Shown one piece after another: positions 5,930 through 12,096 of a stretch of DNA of 12,096 nt. The notes beneath the pieces were generated by a model. The model had not been told where the DNA came from. It saw nothing but the letters and a program-made list of their open reading frames with translations, and did no database searches. Made by a program: the position numbers and the translations under genes. Numbering within the stretch: the first letter of the stretch is position 1; each line of letters opens with the position of its first letter. The DNA is from an uncultured Treponema sp. (lineage in GTDB: Bacteria; Spirochaetota; Spirochaetia; Treponematales; Treponemataceae), in the NCBI GenBank assembly GCA_905372235.1, contig CAJPOF010000064.1:1-12096 (forward strand), read 5' to 3'.

Positions 5930-6622
5930 ATGCCCGGAAGCGAAAAACTTATTTCCGGATTGCGGGAATTGAATATTTTTAGCGAAAAACTTGCTTTTAC
6001 GATGGATAAATACATCGGCGAGATAATTCTTTTCAATTCTGCATACAATCTTACAAATACAAGCGACTACGACGAAATTGCGGTAAAACACGTTCTTGAC
6101 AGTCTGAGCGCCGCATCGATTATCGAAAAAATTGCCGAAAATCTGCAATCGGAACTAAAATCGCTCGGCAAGTCTAAAATCAGGATTGCCGACATCGGTT
6201 CGGGGGGCGGATTTCCGGGAATTCCTCTTGCCGCCGCCTTTCCGAATTTTGATTTTGTCCTTGTTGAAAGAATGGATAAAAGATGCGCCTTTCTTGAAAA
6301 TGAGGCGGCGATTCTTGGATTAAAAAATGTTTCCGTGATGAAGACTGAAGCCGAAAAAATTCCGCCGGAAAGTTTTGATTTGGTAACATTCCGTGCGTTC
6401 AGACCGTTGGATAAAAAAATGGCGACGACATTGTTGTCGATAACCAAAAAAGACGGAACGATTGCGGCGTTTAAGGCAAAAAAAAAGAACATTCAAGAAG
6501 AGATGGAAAACATACGGGAAATTGTCCGTGAATATAAAATTTTTCCCTTGCGAGTGCCGTTTCTTACGGAAAGCGGCGAAACTGACGCAAGGGAAAGAAA
6601 TTTGGTTGTCTTCGGGCGTTAA
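5930..6622 (+). CDS. rsmG: 16S rRNA (guanine(527)-N7)-methyltransferase RsmG
   Basis: RsmG makes m7G527 in 16S rRNA with SAM; its loss gives low-level streptomycin resistance in several bacteria. The 230-residue protein carries the family signatures in order: NLTNTSDYDEIAVKHVLDSL (40-59), the SAM-binding loop DIGSGGGFPG (88-97), LVERMDKRCAFLENEA, NVSVMKTEAE, FDLVTFRAF, and a C-terminal RNLVVFGR. The ATG at 5930 directly follows the stop of the secreted protein with one base between. A strong ribosome site is lacking, which fits translational coupling. TTG (5912) and GTG (5921) in the same frame are possible alternatives. It lies away from mnmG, its common neighbour in other bacteria. Its stop lies 11 bases from the stop of the convergent TPR gene, and no terminator hairpin is visible between them. 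Confidence 0.95.
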   Translation: MPGSEKLISGLRELNIFSEKLAFTMDKYIGEIILFNSAYNLTNTSDYDEIAVKHVLDSLSAASIIEKIAENLQSELKSLGKSKIRIADIGSGGGFPGIPLAAAFPNFDFVLVERMDKRCAFLENEAAILGLKNVSVMKTEAEKIPPESFDLVTFRAFRPLDKKMATTLLSITKKDGTIAAFKAKKKNIQEEMENIREIVREYKIFPLRVPFLTESGETDARERNLVVFGR

Positions 6623-6633
6623 ATTTTTTGTTT

Positions 6634-7980
6634 TTAGGATATTCTTTTCAGCACGCTGACCAATTTATTTTTTTCTACCAAGTCAATCGGTCGGTTTTCG
6701 GCATATTTTTTTGCCTCTTCCGTGAATACTCCGGCGGTTACGCAGAGGCCTTTGTCGCATTTGATTTCCTTGACTTTGTTATGAAGGTCTCGAACGGAAA
6801 GTTCTCCGATTGAGCCGGAACTTCTGAAAAATCGGAACAATTCCGTTCCGCTCCAGTTTGCGGACTCTACGGAACAATGGATTTCGATGTTGTCGGCGGC
6901 GACGGATATATCATCGATTCGGACTTTGGAATCCGAGTAATATATTACGACGAATTTTCTGCACAACGCCACAAAGTCGCTGGTTCCGCTCATAAGGTAT
7001 GCCTGAAGATTTGAGTTCTGGTTCAATTCTTGGTAACGATGTACCAATGCGTTTACGTCTTTGTAACTTGGGCTTATCGCTTGAATCTGTTTTAGAAGTA
7101 CAAGTGCTTTTGCAATGTTGTGCTGCGAAAGATAGAGTTGCGCCATTTTGTAGCTGGCGGTTAGCCTTGTTTCGGTATCTATCGTTTCCAGTTTTAGCGC
7201 AATAGAATAGTCTTCAAGGGATTTGTCAAGCTGGTTCATTTTCTGATGGATTGAACCGCAGGCTATGCAGGCTTGCGCTCCGTAGACGGGGTCGGGTCTT
7301 AAATGCATGAAAATCTTCAAAGCTTTGTCGCCCATATTACATTCATCCAAGGCTGATGCGAACTTAAAAAGAATTTCTTTGTCGCCCGGATGTTCGTCCA
7401 ATGCTTTTCTCAAATATGTAAGGGAATCTCTGTATTTTTTGCTTCCGAAAAGGGCGAAACCCAACTGCTGGTTCACTTCCGTTGATTCGGGGCGGCTGTG
7501 TTGCGCGCGTTTGAAGCACACTACCGATTTTTCAAATTCCTTGCGGTCAAAAAGGATTCTGCCAAGGTAATAATTGCAGTCGTAATTTTGGGGTTCCAAA
7601 CGCAATGCGCTCGAAAATGCGGAAAGTGCCTCTTCCGGTTTTCCGCAATGGAAGGCGCATATTCCCATGCGGGTTACGCTTGTCATCTGGTTGATTTCGA
7701 TGTGCATTCTTGCGATGTTTGTAAGCGTTTCGTACAGAGGATAGGCTTTCTCGTAATTTTGTTCAGCAAAATAGATATCCGAAAGGGTAAGCAAAGCCTG
7801 CACGTTGTGCGGATCTCGTGTGAGTTTTTTTATGCATTCTTTTGCCAATGCAGACTTGCTTTTGTTGGAATTTTTTAGTCCTTTTCTCGAACCCCCTTTC
7901 TTAGATGCGCCGCTCATCATCATAAGTAGCGATACAACAGCCGCGACCGCCACAATTGCAATAAGAATCGATGTTGCCAT
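6634..7980 (-). CDS. membrane-anchored TPR protein with degenerate Mrr-like C-terminal domain
   Basis: 448 residues. Residues 1-24 (MATSILIAIVAVAAVVSLLM and on) form one membrane segment, followed by a Lys/Ser/Gly-rich linker to about 43. This suggests an N-terminal anchor with the bulk in the cytoplasm. About residues 44-325 are tetratricopeptide repeats, seen in units such as NYEKAYPLYETL, KPEEALSAFSSALRLEPQNY and DKSLEDYSIALKLE; these usually scaffold protein complexes. The last 115 residues resemble the restriction-endonuclease-like Mrr fold. The clearest match is KGLCVTAGVFTEEAKKYAEN followed by RPIDLVEKNKLVSVL. The expected acidic and Q/E-x-K catalytic residues are not evident (HCSVESAN stands where QCK is usual), so it is probably not a nuclease. 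Start has GGAGA upstream. The aminotransferase gene ends 14 bases before it, so they are co-transcribed. Confidence 0.82.
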   Translation of the reverse strand: MATSILIAIVAVAAVVSLLMMMSGASKKGGSRKGLKNSNKSKSALAKECIKKLTRDPHNVQALLTLSDIYFAEQNYEKAYPLYETLTNIARMHIEINQMTSVTRMGICAFHCGKPEEALSAFSSALRLEPQNYDCNYYLGRILFDRKEFEKSVVCFKRAQHSRPESTEVNQQLGFALFGSKKYRDSLTYLRKALDEHPGDKEILFKFASALDECNMGDKALKIFMHLRPDPVYGAQACIACGSIHQKMNQLDKSLEDYSIALKLETIDTETRLTASYKMAQLYLSQHNIAKALVLLKQIQAISPSYKDVNALVHRYQELNQNSNLQAYLMSGTSDFVALCRKFVVIYYSDSKVRIDDISVAADNIEIHCSVESANWSGTELFRFFRSSGSIGELSVRDLHNKVKEIKCDKGLCVTAGVFTEEAKKYAENRPIDLVEKNKLVSVLKRIS

Positions 7981-7994
7981 AAATTTATCTCCGT

Positions 7995-9170
7995 TTATTT
8001 AGTGTTCCGACATTCCTTTACGAATTCAGCAATTCTTTCCAAAGCCAACTTGATTTTGTCTATGCTCGTGGCATAGCAAACTCGAATATGACCTTCTCCT
8101 CCAAGTCCGAATACGCTTCCTGGAACAACGGCTACATTGTATCGATGGAAAAGTTGTGTCGCAAATTCTTCGCTTGTAAGTCCTGTGGAAGTAATTTCAG
8201 GAAACAGGTAAAAAGCTCCCTTCGGCTCTGGAACAGACAGTCCCATGTCGTTGAATGCCTTTACCATCAAGTTCCGCCTTTGCTGATAACTTACACGCAT
8301 TTTTTCAACCGAATTCCAGCCGTTTTTTAATCCTTCGGTAGCGGCATATTGGCTGAAAATCGGGGCGCAGATTGCGTTGTAGCCGTGAAGTTTTGTCATT
8401 TGGGTGATAAGGTCTGCGGGGGCCGCAATGTAGCCGATTCTCCAGCCCGTCATCGCAAAGGATTTTGAAAATCCGTTCAGAATAATCGCATAATCCTTCA
8501 TTCCCGGGAACGAGCCTATCGAAACATGGTTTGCGCCGTCGTATGAAAGTTCGCAATAAATCTCATCGGAAATGCACCATATTTGATTTTTTACACAAAG
8601 CTCGGCGATTTTTTCCAGTTCTTCGGACGGAATCATCGTTCCGGTTGGATTGTTTGGCGAGCAGAGCATGATGGCTTTTGTTTTCGGCGAAAGGACTTTT
8701 TCAATCTGCTGTGCCGTAGGATAAAATCCGTTTGCGCTGGTGTCTACGGGAATTGCATTTGCTTCCAAAAGAACTGCGAGGGGAACATAGTTCACGTAGC
8801 ATGGCTGGCAGACGATAATTTCGTCTCCGGGATTCAAGATTGAACGCAAAGAAACATCGACACCTTCGCTTGCGCCCACGGTTACAAGAACTTCGCTTTC
8901 CGGATTGTAGTGCAATCCGTATCGCTCCATATATTTACAGATTTCCGCACGCAATTCCGGAAGTCCGCGGTTTCCCGTATAAGAAGTATGCCCCTTTTCG
9001 ATGTGGTAGAACGCTTCTTCCCTTATTTCCCACGGAGTTGAAAAGTCAGGTTCTCCGACGGAAAGAGAAATTACATCATCGTGACCGATAAGCATTTCAA
9101 AAAATTTACGTATTCCGCTTGGAGGAATCGATTCCATCAGGCGGCTGAATTTGTCTTTTCTTGTGTTCAT
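7995..9170 (-). CDS. PLP-dependent class I/II aminotransferase (AlaT/AspC-like)
   Basis: 391 residues, the usual length for fold-type I aspartate-family aminotransferases, which pass amino groups between an amino acid and a 2-oxo acid. Visible motifs are ISLSVGEPDFSTP near the N-terminus, YTGNRGLPELR, SPNNPTG (Asn174), SDEIY (Asp202 and Tyr205 that hold the cofactor), NGFSKSFAMTGWRIGY with Lys236 as the PLP Schiff-base lysine and Arg244, and a C-terminal HIRVCYA whose Arg should bind the substrate carboxylate. AGGA precedes the ATG at good spacing. It lies 95 bases downstream of an Lrp/AsnC regulator. This order recalls Bacillus alaR-alaT, so an alanine or aspartate transaminase is the best guess. 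The exact substrate cannot be read from sequence alone. Confidence 0.93.
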   Translation of the reverse strand: MNTRKDKFSRLMESIPPSGIRKFFEMLIGHDDVISLSVGEPDFSTPWEIREEAFYHIEKGHTSYTGNRGLPELRAEICKYMERYGLHYNPESEVLVTVGASEGVDVSLRSILNPGDEIIVCQPCYVNYVPLAVLLEANAIPVDTSANGFYPTAQQIEKVLSPKTKAIMLCSPNNPTGTMIPSEELEKIAELCVKNQIWCISDEIYCELSYDGANHVSIGSFPGMKDYAIILNGFSKSFAMTGWRIGYIAAPADLITQMTKLHGYNAICAPIFSQYAATEGLKNGWNSVEKMRVSYQQRRNLMVKAFNDMGLSVPEPKGAFYLFPEITSTGLTSEEFATQLFHRYNVAVVPGSVFGLGGEGHIRVCYATSIDKIKLALERIAEFVKECRNTK

Positions 9171-9217
9171 CTTTTTCCTAAAGCAGGCGATTTTTGCTGC
9201 GCAAAGCTTTCTTTTGA

Positions 9218-9237
9218 TTCAAACGTATGCGTTTGAA
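9218..9237. promoter_or_regulatory. 20-base dyad between regulator and aminotransferase
   Basis: TTCAAACG, TATG, CGTTTGAA: two perfect 8-base arms around a 4-base centre, 48 bases before the aminotransferase start. It has no T-run after it on the minus strand, so it is not a normal terminator. It may be a binding site for the Lrp-type regulator, or a hairpin that limits mRNA decay or read-through between the two genes. Confidence 0.5.
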
Positions 9238-9265
9238 GTCCGATTTTTCTCCTCGTCATGATAAG

Positions 9266-9748
9266 TTATGCCTGCGCTTCTCTTCTGTCCCTTTCGTCGG
9301 CGACATATATTATATCGTTTTCTTTGTAGGTTTTCAGGATAAAACTGGTCTTGGTGGAACGAACTCCGTCCAAGGTCGCCAATTTGTTCGAGACGAATCC
9401 GGCTACATCCTGCAGACTGTCGCCTTCGACTATCACTTTGAAATCATAGCCGCCGCTCATCAGGTAAAGCGATTTTACCTGCGGGAATCGGTAAATTCTG
9501 TCCGCCAAAGCATCAAAGCCGTGTTCTCTTTCGGGGGTAACCTGAATCTGAATTTCCGCAGAAACTTTCGCCTTTGCTTCGCCGCTTTTTTCAGGGTTTA
9601 CGATTGCCACATATTTCAGAATGATTCCATCGTCCTCAAGTTTTTTGACGATGGCTTTTACTTCTTCGACAGTTTTTTTTGTCATTGCGGCAATGTCTTC
9701 AAGTGCAAGCCGCGCGTTCTGTCTCAGCAAATCAAGGATTTCTTCCAT
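9266..9748 (-). CDS. Lrp/AsnC-family transcriptional regulator
   Basis: 160 residues, the normal size. Residues 1-50 form the winged helix-turn-helix (LLRQNARLALEDIAAMTKKT, then VEEVKAIVKKLEDDGIILKY). Residues 58-142 form the RAM ligand-binding domain, with SGGYDFKVIVEG (Gly99-Gly100-Tyr101-Asp102), the loop that binds amino acids between subunits. The C-terminus is a charged tail, DERDRREAQA. Such proteins bind DNA as dimers to octamers and respond to an amino acid. The gene starts with ATG nine bases after AGGAG and heads the aminotransferase transcript. It probably controls that gene and itself. A predicted promoter about 170 bases upstream gives it a long leader. It is similar in position and length to Bacillus AlaR; orthology is not proved. 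Confidence 0.93.
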   Translation of the reverse strand: MEEILDLLRQNARLALEDIAAMTKKTVEEVKAIVKKLEDDGIILKYVAIVNPEKSGEAKAKVSAEIQIQVTPEREHGFDALADRIYRFPQVKSLYLMSGGYDFKVIVEGDSLQDVAGFVSNKLATLDGVRSTKTSFILKTYKENDIIYVADERDRREAQA

Positions 9749-9920
9749 GAAAATATTCTCCTGAAAATATCAACCTGAATTTTTGGAGTTCAGTAATTTT
9801 CTCGAAAATGTGTGTTTGCATAAGTCGGAAGATTTTTCACGGATTTTTGAATTTGTTCGCAGAACTAATGTTTGCCGAGCCGCGTTTGTTTTCCCTTCCG
9901 ATGCGCACATTCTTTATAAT

Positions 9921-9949
9921 ATGTTATAGGTTTTATAATAATTTTTCAA
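9921..9949 (-). promoter_or_regulatory. candidate promoter of the Lrp/aminotransferase operon
   Basis: Minus-strand TTGAAA (9944-9949) and TAACAT (9921-9926) are separated by 17 bases in a very AT-rich patch. An overlapping alternative -10 (TATAAC) has a 15-base spacer. Transcription would start near 9914, leaving a leader of about 165 bases before the regulator. No known riboswitch is recognisable in that leader. Confidence 0.45.
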
Positions 9950-9984
9950 CGAGGGGGCGGAAGTCAAATACGTTTTCCGGGATT

Positions 9985-10968
9985 TTATTTAAGGTAGGAA
10001 TCGTAGATTTTTCGGTAATCTTCTATTGATTCAGCATGTATTGTTTTTGCCCGAAGTTCCGCTCCTCCTTCGATTCCCTTTGAATATGCGCAGAATCTTT
10101 TGCGCATTTCCATGCAGGCATGCTTTTCGCAGGTGTCTTTGGAAAGCATTTCGAGTTCAAAAAATGCGGTCTTGATTCTTTCGGACGCAGGAATTTCTTC
10201 ATATGCGCCGGAAGTCAAAAGTTGAATTGTTTTTTTGAATAGGAACGGATTTCCCATGGCTCCGCGCGCAAACATCACGCCATCGCAGCCTGTTGTTTCC
10301 AGCATTCGCTTGGCATCTTCCGGCTTAAAAAGGTCTCCGCTTCCAAAAACAGGAATTTTCCCGTCTATGAGTTGCACCAAATCTTTTAGTTTTTCCCAAT
10401 CGGAAAAGCCTTCGTAACCTTGCGCTCTTGTCCGAGGGTGCATCGCTATGGCTTTTGCGCCGTTATCAAGTGCTTGAATCGCAGCTTCTCTATACGTGAT
10501 TGTCTTTGAGTCCCAGCCCGAACGGATTTTTACGGTTACCACGGCTTTGTCGCCGGCTGCTGTCGCCGCGGAACGGACAATTTCGCCAAGCCTCACGGGG
10601 TCTCTCGTCAATGCTGAACCGGCATTGGTTTTTACGATTTTTGGAACGGGACAGCCGCAATTTATGTCTATGCATTCGCAGTTTGTTTTTTCAAGCACGA
10701 TTTTTGTGGCTTTCCCCATGACTTCAGAATCTCCGCCAAAAATCTGAACGGCGTAAACGTTTTCGTTTTTGGCTCGCGCCATAAGTTCTTCAGTTTTTAG
10801 GTTGCCTCGAACCAAGGCTTCCGCCGATACCATCTCCGTGTAGGTGAACGCCGCTCCCTGCTCCTTGCAGATTGAGCGGTACGAGCGGTCGCTGTATCCT
10901 GCTACAGGCGCAAGGAACACATTCCCGTCGAGCCTAAGCCCGCCTATATTCACAGGATGATAAAGCAT
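9985..10968 (-). CDS. dusB: tRNA-dihydrouridine synthase (DusB type)
   Basis: A flavin enzyme that reduces specific uridines of tRNA to dihydrouridine with NADPH. The 327-residue protein shows a TIM-barrel with FMN-site motifs in order: FLAPVAGYSDRSYR (18-31), EMVSAEAL, VQIFGGD, INCGCPVPKIVKTNAGSAL with catalytic Cys106, VTVKIRSGW (Lys147), HPRTRAQGY (His177), VFGSGDLFKPEDAKRML and FARGAMGNPFLF. The R-S-G-W motif and the GDL-A-R-ML-TTG-D ending fit DusB/Dus3-like bacterial enzymes, and length agrees. The ATG at 10968 comes two bases after the tatD stop. An in-frame TTG at 10998 is possible but would overlap tatD. It is translated from the tatD transcript. The uridine it modifies is not predictable here. 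Confidence 0.95.
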   Translation of the reverse strand: MLYHPVNIGGLRLDGNVFLAPVAGYSDRSYRSICKEQGAAFTYTEMVSAEALVRGNLKTEELMARAKNENVYAVQIFGGDSEVMGKATKIVLEKTNCECIDINCGCPVPKIVKTNAGSALTRDPVRLGEIVRSAATAAGDKAVVTVKIRSGWDSKTITYREAAIQALDNGAKAIAMHPRTRAQGYEGFSDWEKLKDLVQLIDGKIPVFGSGDLFKPEDAKRMLETTGCDGVMFARGAMGNPFLFKKTIQLLTSGAYEEIPASERIKTAFFELEMLSKDTCEKHACMEMRKRFCAYSKGIEGGAELRAKTIHAESIEDYRKIYDSYLK

Positions 10969-10970
10969 GC

Positions 10971-11747
10971 TTATTCCGGAAGTTTGAATATTTTGCAACT
11001 GTTTTTCCAGATTTGAGCGCAGACTTCTTCAAGGTCTTTGTCCAGCATTTCCGCAAGGAATTTTGCGGTAGAGACCATGTATGCAGGCATCGTTCTTTTC
11101 TTTTCCCGGTATTCGGCAGGAATCATGAACGGGCTTTCAGTCTCAAGAAGAATTCTGTCCAAAGGAATGTCCATCACAGTTTCGTGGAGATTCCTTGCGT
11201 TTCTGTATGTAAGATTTCCCGCGAACGAAAAATATACGTTCATGCCAAGGCATTTTTTTGCATAAGCGGCATCTTCGGAATAGCAGTGAAAAATCGCTCC
11301 GGAATCAGGAATGCGCTCCGAAAGAATATCATAAATATCTTTTCCCGCATTTCTGTTGTGGATTATAACCGGAAGGTTTCGCTTCTGTGCGATTTCCAAC
11401 TGCTGTATAAAAAGTTCGATTTGGCTTCTCTTGTCGCCGAACTGCTTGTAGTAGTCAAGACCGGTTTCCCCGACCGCGACCACGTTAGGAAGTTTCAGGT
11501 TTTCCTCGATTTTTTCTATATAATCTTTTCCGGGGTTTGTAACTTCCGACGGAGCGATTCCGACCGCATGGTACACGCCGGGAATCGCCTTTAGGTTCGG
11601 ATAAATTTTTGCGAAATCGTGGAGGCTGTTGTTTATGCTCACAATTCTTGCGACACCCGCCTGCTTTGCTTGCCGGATGACGCGCAACTGTTCGATGGGA
11701 CTATCGTATATAAGCCCGATATGAGCGTGAGTATCAAATAACTGCAT
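10971..11747 (-). CDS. tatD: TatD-family metal-dependent hydrolase
   Basis: 258 residues, near the family norm of about 260. TatD proteins are TIM-barrel metal-dependent hydrolases with reported 3'-5' exonuclease activity on DNA and RNA. Metal ligands are visible: H-A-H in FDTHAHI (His7, His9), Glu94 in VGETGLDYY, His130 in VIIHNR and His154 in FHCYSED. The final catalytic residue, nearly always Asp in the family's ETD-[SA]-P motif, is Glu204 here (LETESPF). The rest of that segment (PAEYREKKRTMPAYM) still follows the family pattern. Start at 11747 fits the first family motif and has GGAAG upstream; the in-frame extension to 11813 has no support. It is the first gene of the tatD-dusB operon, with two small hairpins in its leader. 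Confidence 0.94.
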   Translation of the reverse strand: MQLFDTHAHIGLIYDSPIEQLRVIRQAKQAGVARIVSINNSLHDFAKIYPNLKAIPGVYHAVGIAPSEVTNPGKDYIEKIEENLKLPNVVAVGETGLDYYKQFGDKRSQIELFIQQLEIAQKRNLPVIIHNRNAGKDIYDILSERIPDSGAIFHCYSEDAAYAKKCLGMNVYFSFAGNLTYRNARNLHETVMDIPLDRILLETESPFMIPAEYREKKRTMPAYMVSTAKFLAEMLDKDLEEVCAQIWKNSCKIFKLPE

Positions 11748-11775
11748 TGCTTTCTTCCAAAAATGATGAGTGATA

Positions 11776-11812
11776 GGACGTTTTCGTCCAATAAACAGTG
11801 CCTTTCTAGGCA
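11776..11812 (-). promoter_or_regulatory. two hairpins in the tatD leader
   Basis: In transcript order: TGCCT, AGAA, AGGCA (11799-11812), then GGACG, AAAA, CGTCC (11776-11789). Each stem is 5 bp with a tetraloop. The second, with its flanks ATAGGACG and CGTCCAA (plus strand), matches the outer arms of the dyad before the dehydrogenase gene at 1507-1539. Confidence 0.5.
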
Positions 11813-11825
11813 ATTTCTACCGATA

Positions 11826-11854
11826 AAGATAATACAGGTTTGTCTAATTGTCAA
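11826..11854 (-). promoter_or_regulatory. promoter of tatD-dusB
   Basis: On the minus strand there is a consensus TTGACA (11849-11854), a 17-base spacer and TATCTT (11826-11831). Transcription would begin near 11819, giving a leader of about 70 bases. This is the best sigma-70-type promoter in the window. Confidence 0.65.
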
Positions 11855-11935
11855 ATTTTAAGAGTGATAAAGGCGATGGGGCAAGCAGTAAAATATAATG
11901 TCGCTAGATATAGAAAATAAAAGGTTTCTTTGAAC

Positions 11936-11944
11936 TGTTATAAT
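11936..11944 (+). promoter_or_regulatory. extended -10 promoter element facing right
   Basis: TGTTATAAT is a perfect extended -10 (TG-N-TATAAT). There is no clear -35. Start of transcription would be near 11951. Confidence 0.4.
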
Positions 11945-11993
11945 TTTGTTTGAGCAACAAACGGAAAAACAAAAGAATACAGCTATTTTTCAC

Positions 11994-12092
11994 ATGATTA
12001 AAGACTTGTTCCTTTTTGATAAAAACCCGGCAAAAGTTCAATTAAATCAGACAAACAGGATGACTTTATCAAAAGCCGCTGAAAAAGAATAA
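11994..12092 (+). CDS. doubtful 32-codon ORF
   Basis: ATG to a double stop (TAA TAA at 12090-12095) encodes MIKDLFLFDKNPAKV and 17 further residues, ending in SKAAEKE. It lies about 43 bases after the predicted start of the extended -10 promoter. It has no Shine-Dalgarno and no recognisable family. The frame stays open back to 11934, with a possible TTG start at 11946. It may be a small protein, a leader peptide or chance. Confidence 0.2.
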   Translation: MIKDLFLFDKNPAKVQLNQTNRMTLSKAAEKE

Positions 12093-12096
12093 TAAA

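Larger units (their letters stand above)
11748..12096. other. intergenic region at the right edge
   Basis: No confident gene lies here. The left part is the tatD leader and promoter. A TATAAT at 11894-11899 has no good partner. Further right is an extended -10 box (11936-11944) facing the right edge. It could drive a gene outside the window or the small ORF at 11994-12092. Confidence 0.6.

Noticed and set aside
6605..6650. Bidirectional terminator between rsmG and the TPR gene
   Set aside because: T-runs are present but no GC-rich stem precedes them on either strand.
9227..9778. 183-codon plus-strand open frame
   Set aside because: Antisense to the Lrp/AsnC gene, which has clear domain motifs and a ribosome site.
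9955..9984. Terminator after dusB (CGGAA/TTCCG)
   Set aside because: Only a 5-bp stem with a 12-base loop, and no T-run on the transcribed strand.
11013..11594. 193-codon plus-strand open frame
   Set aside because: Antisense to tatD, whose metal-binding motifs are intact.

Overview
The window reads as ordinary chromosomal DNA from a spirochaete, most likely a Treponema. That assignment is inference. It rests on the AT-leaning but mixed composition, strong GGAGG-type ribosome sites, MKK-type signal peptides on two small barrel-like proteins ending in Phe, and the overall look of the proteins. No rRNA, tRNA, CRISPR, transposase or phage gene was seen. Eleven complete genes are supported.

Layout. 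1-537 has no confident gene. It holds a 101-bp tandem repeat with strong hairpins, a third partial unit, and an inverted copy of the repeat's first bases further right; a C-terminal gene fragment may run in from the left edge. 538-1476 (minus) is a 3-hydroxyacyl-CoA dehydrogenase. Divergent from it is rsmE (1711-2469, plus). Next come two tandem paralogous outer-membrane-like proteins on the minus strand (2466-3161 and 3252-3947). Divergent from these is a plus-strand run: an SprT/YgjP-like metallopeptidase with a coiled-coil tail (4176-4991), a secreted protein of unknown function that starts at TTG inside it (4978-5928), and rsmG (5930-6622).

6634-9748 is a minus-strand cluster: an Lrp/AsnC regulator, a class I aminotransferase, and a membrane-anchored TPR protein with a degenerate Mrr-like C-terminal domain. 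The regulator-aminotransferase pair resembles the Bacillus alaR-alaT arrangement. 9985-11747 is a minus-strand tatD-dusB operon with a good sigma-70-type promoter. 11748-12096 has no confident gene, only that promoter and leader, an extended -10 box facing right and a doubtful 32-codon ORF.

How the genes fit together. Three gene products modify RNA (RsmE and RsmG on 16S rRNA, Dus on tRNA). The Lrp-type regulator probably controls the adjacent aminotransferase in response to an amino acid. The TPR protein shares their transcript. No clear new multi-gene system is visible. The most interesting signals are the repeat block at the left end, a matching pair of inverted motifs in two unrelated leaders, two genes that look leaderless, and the TPR/Mrr-like protein.
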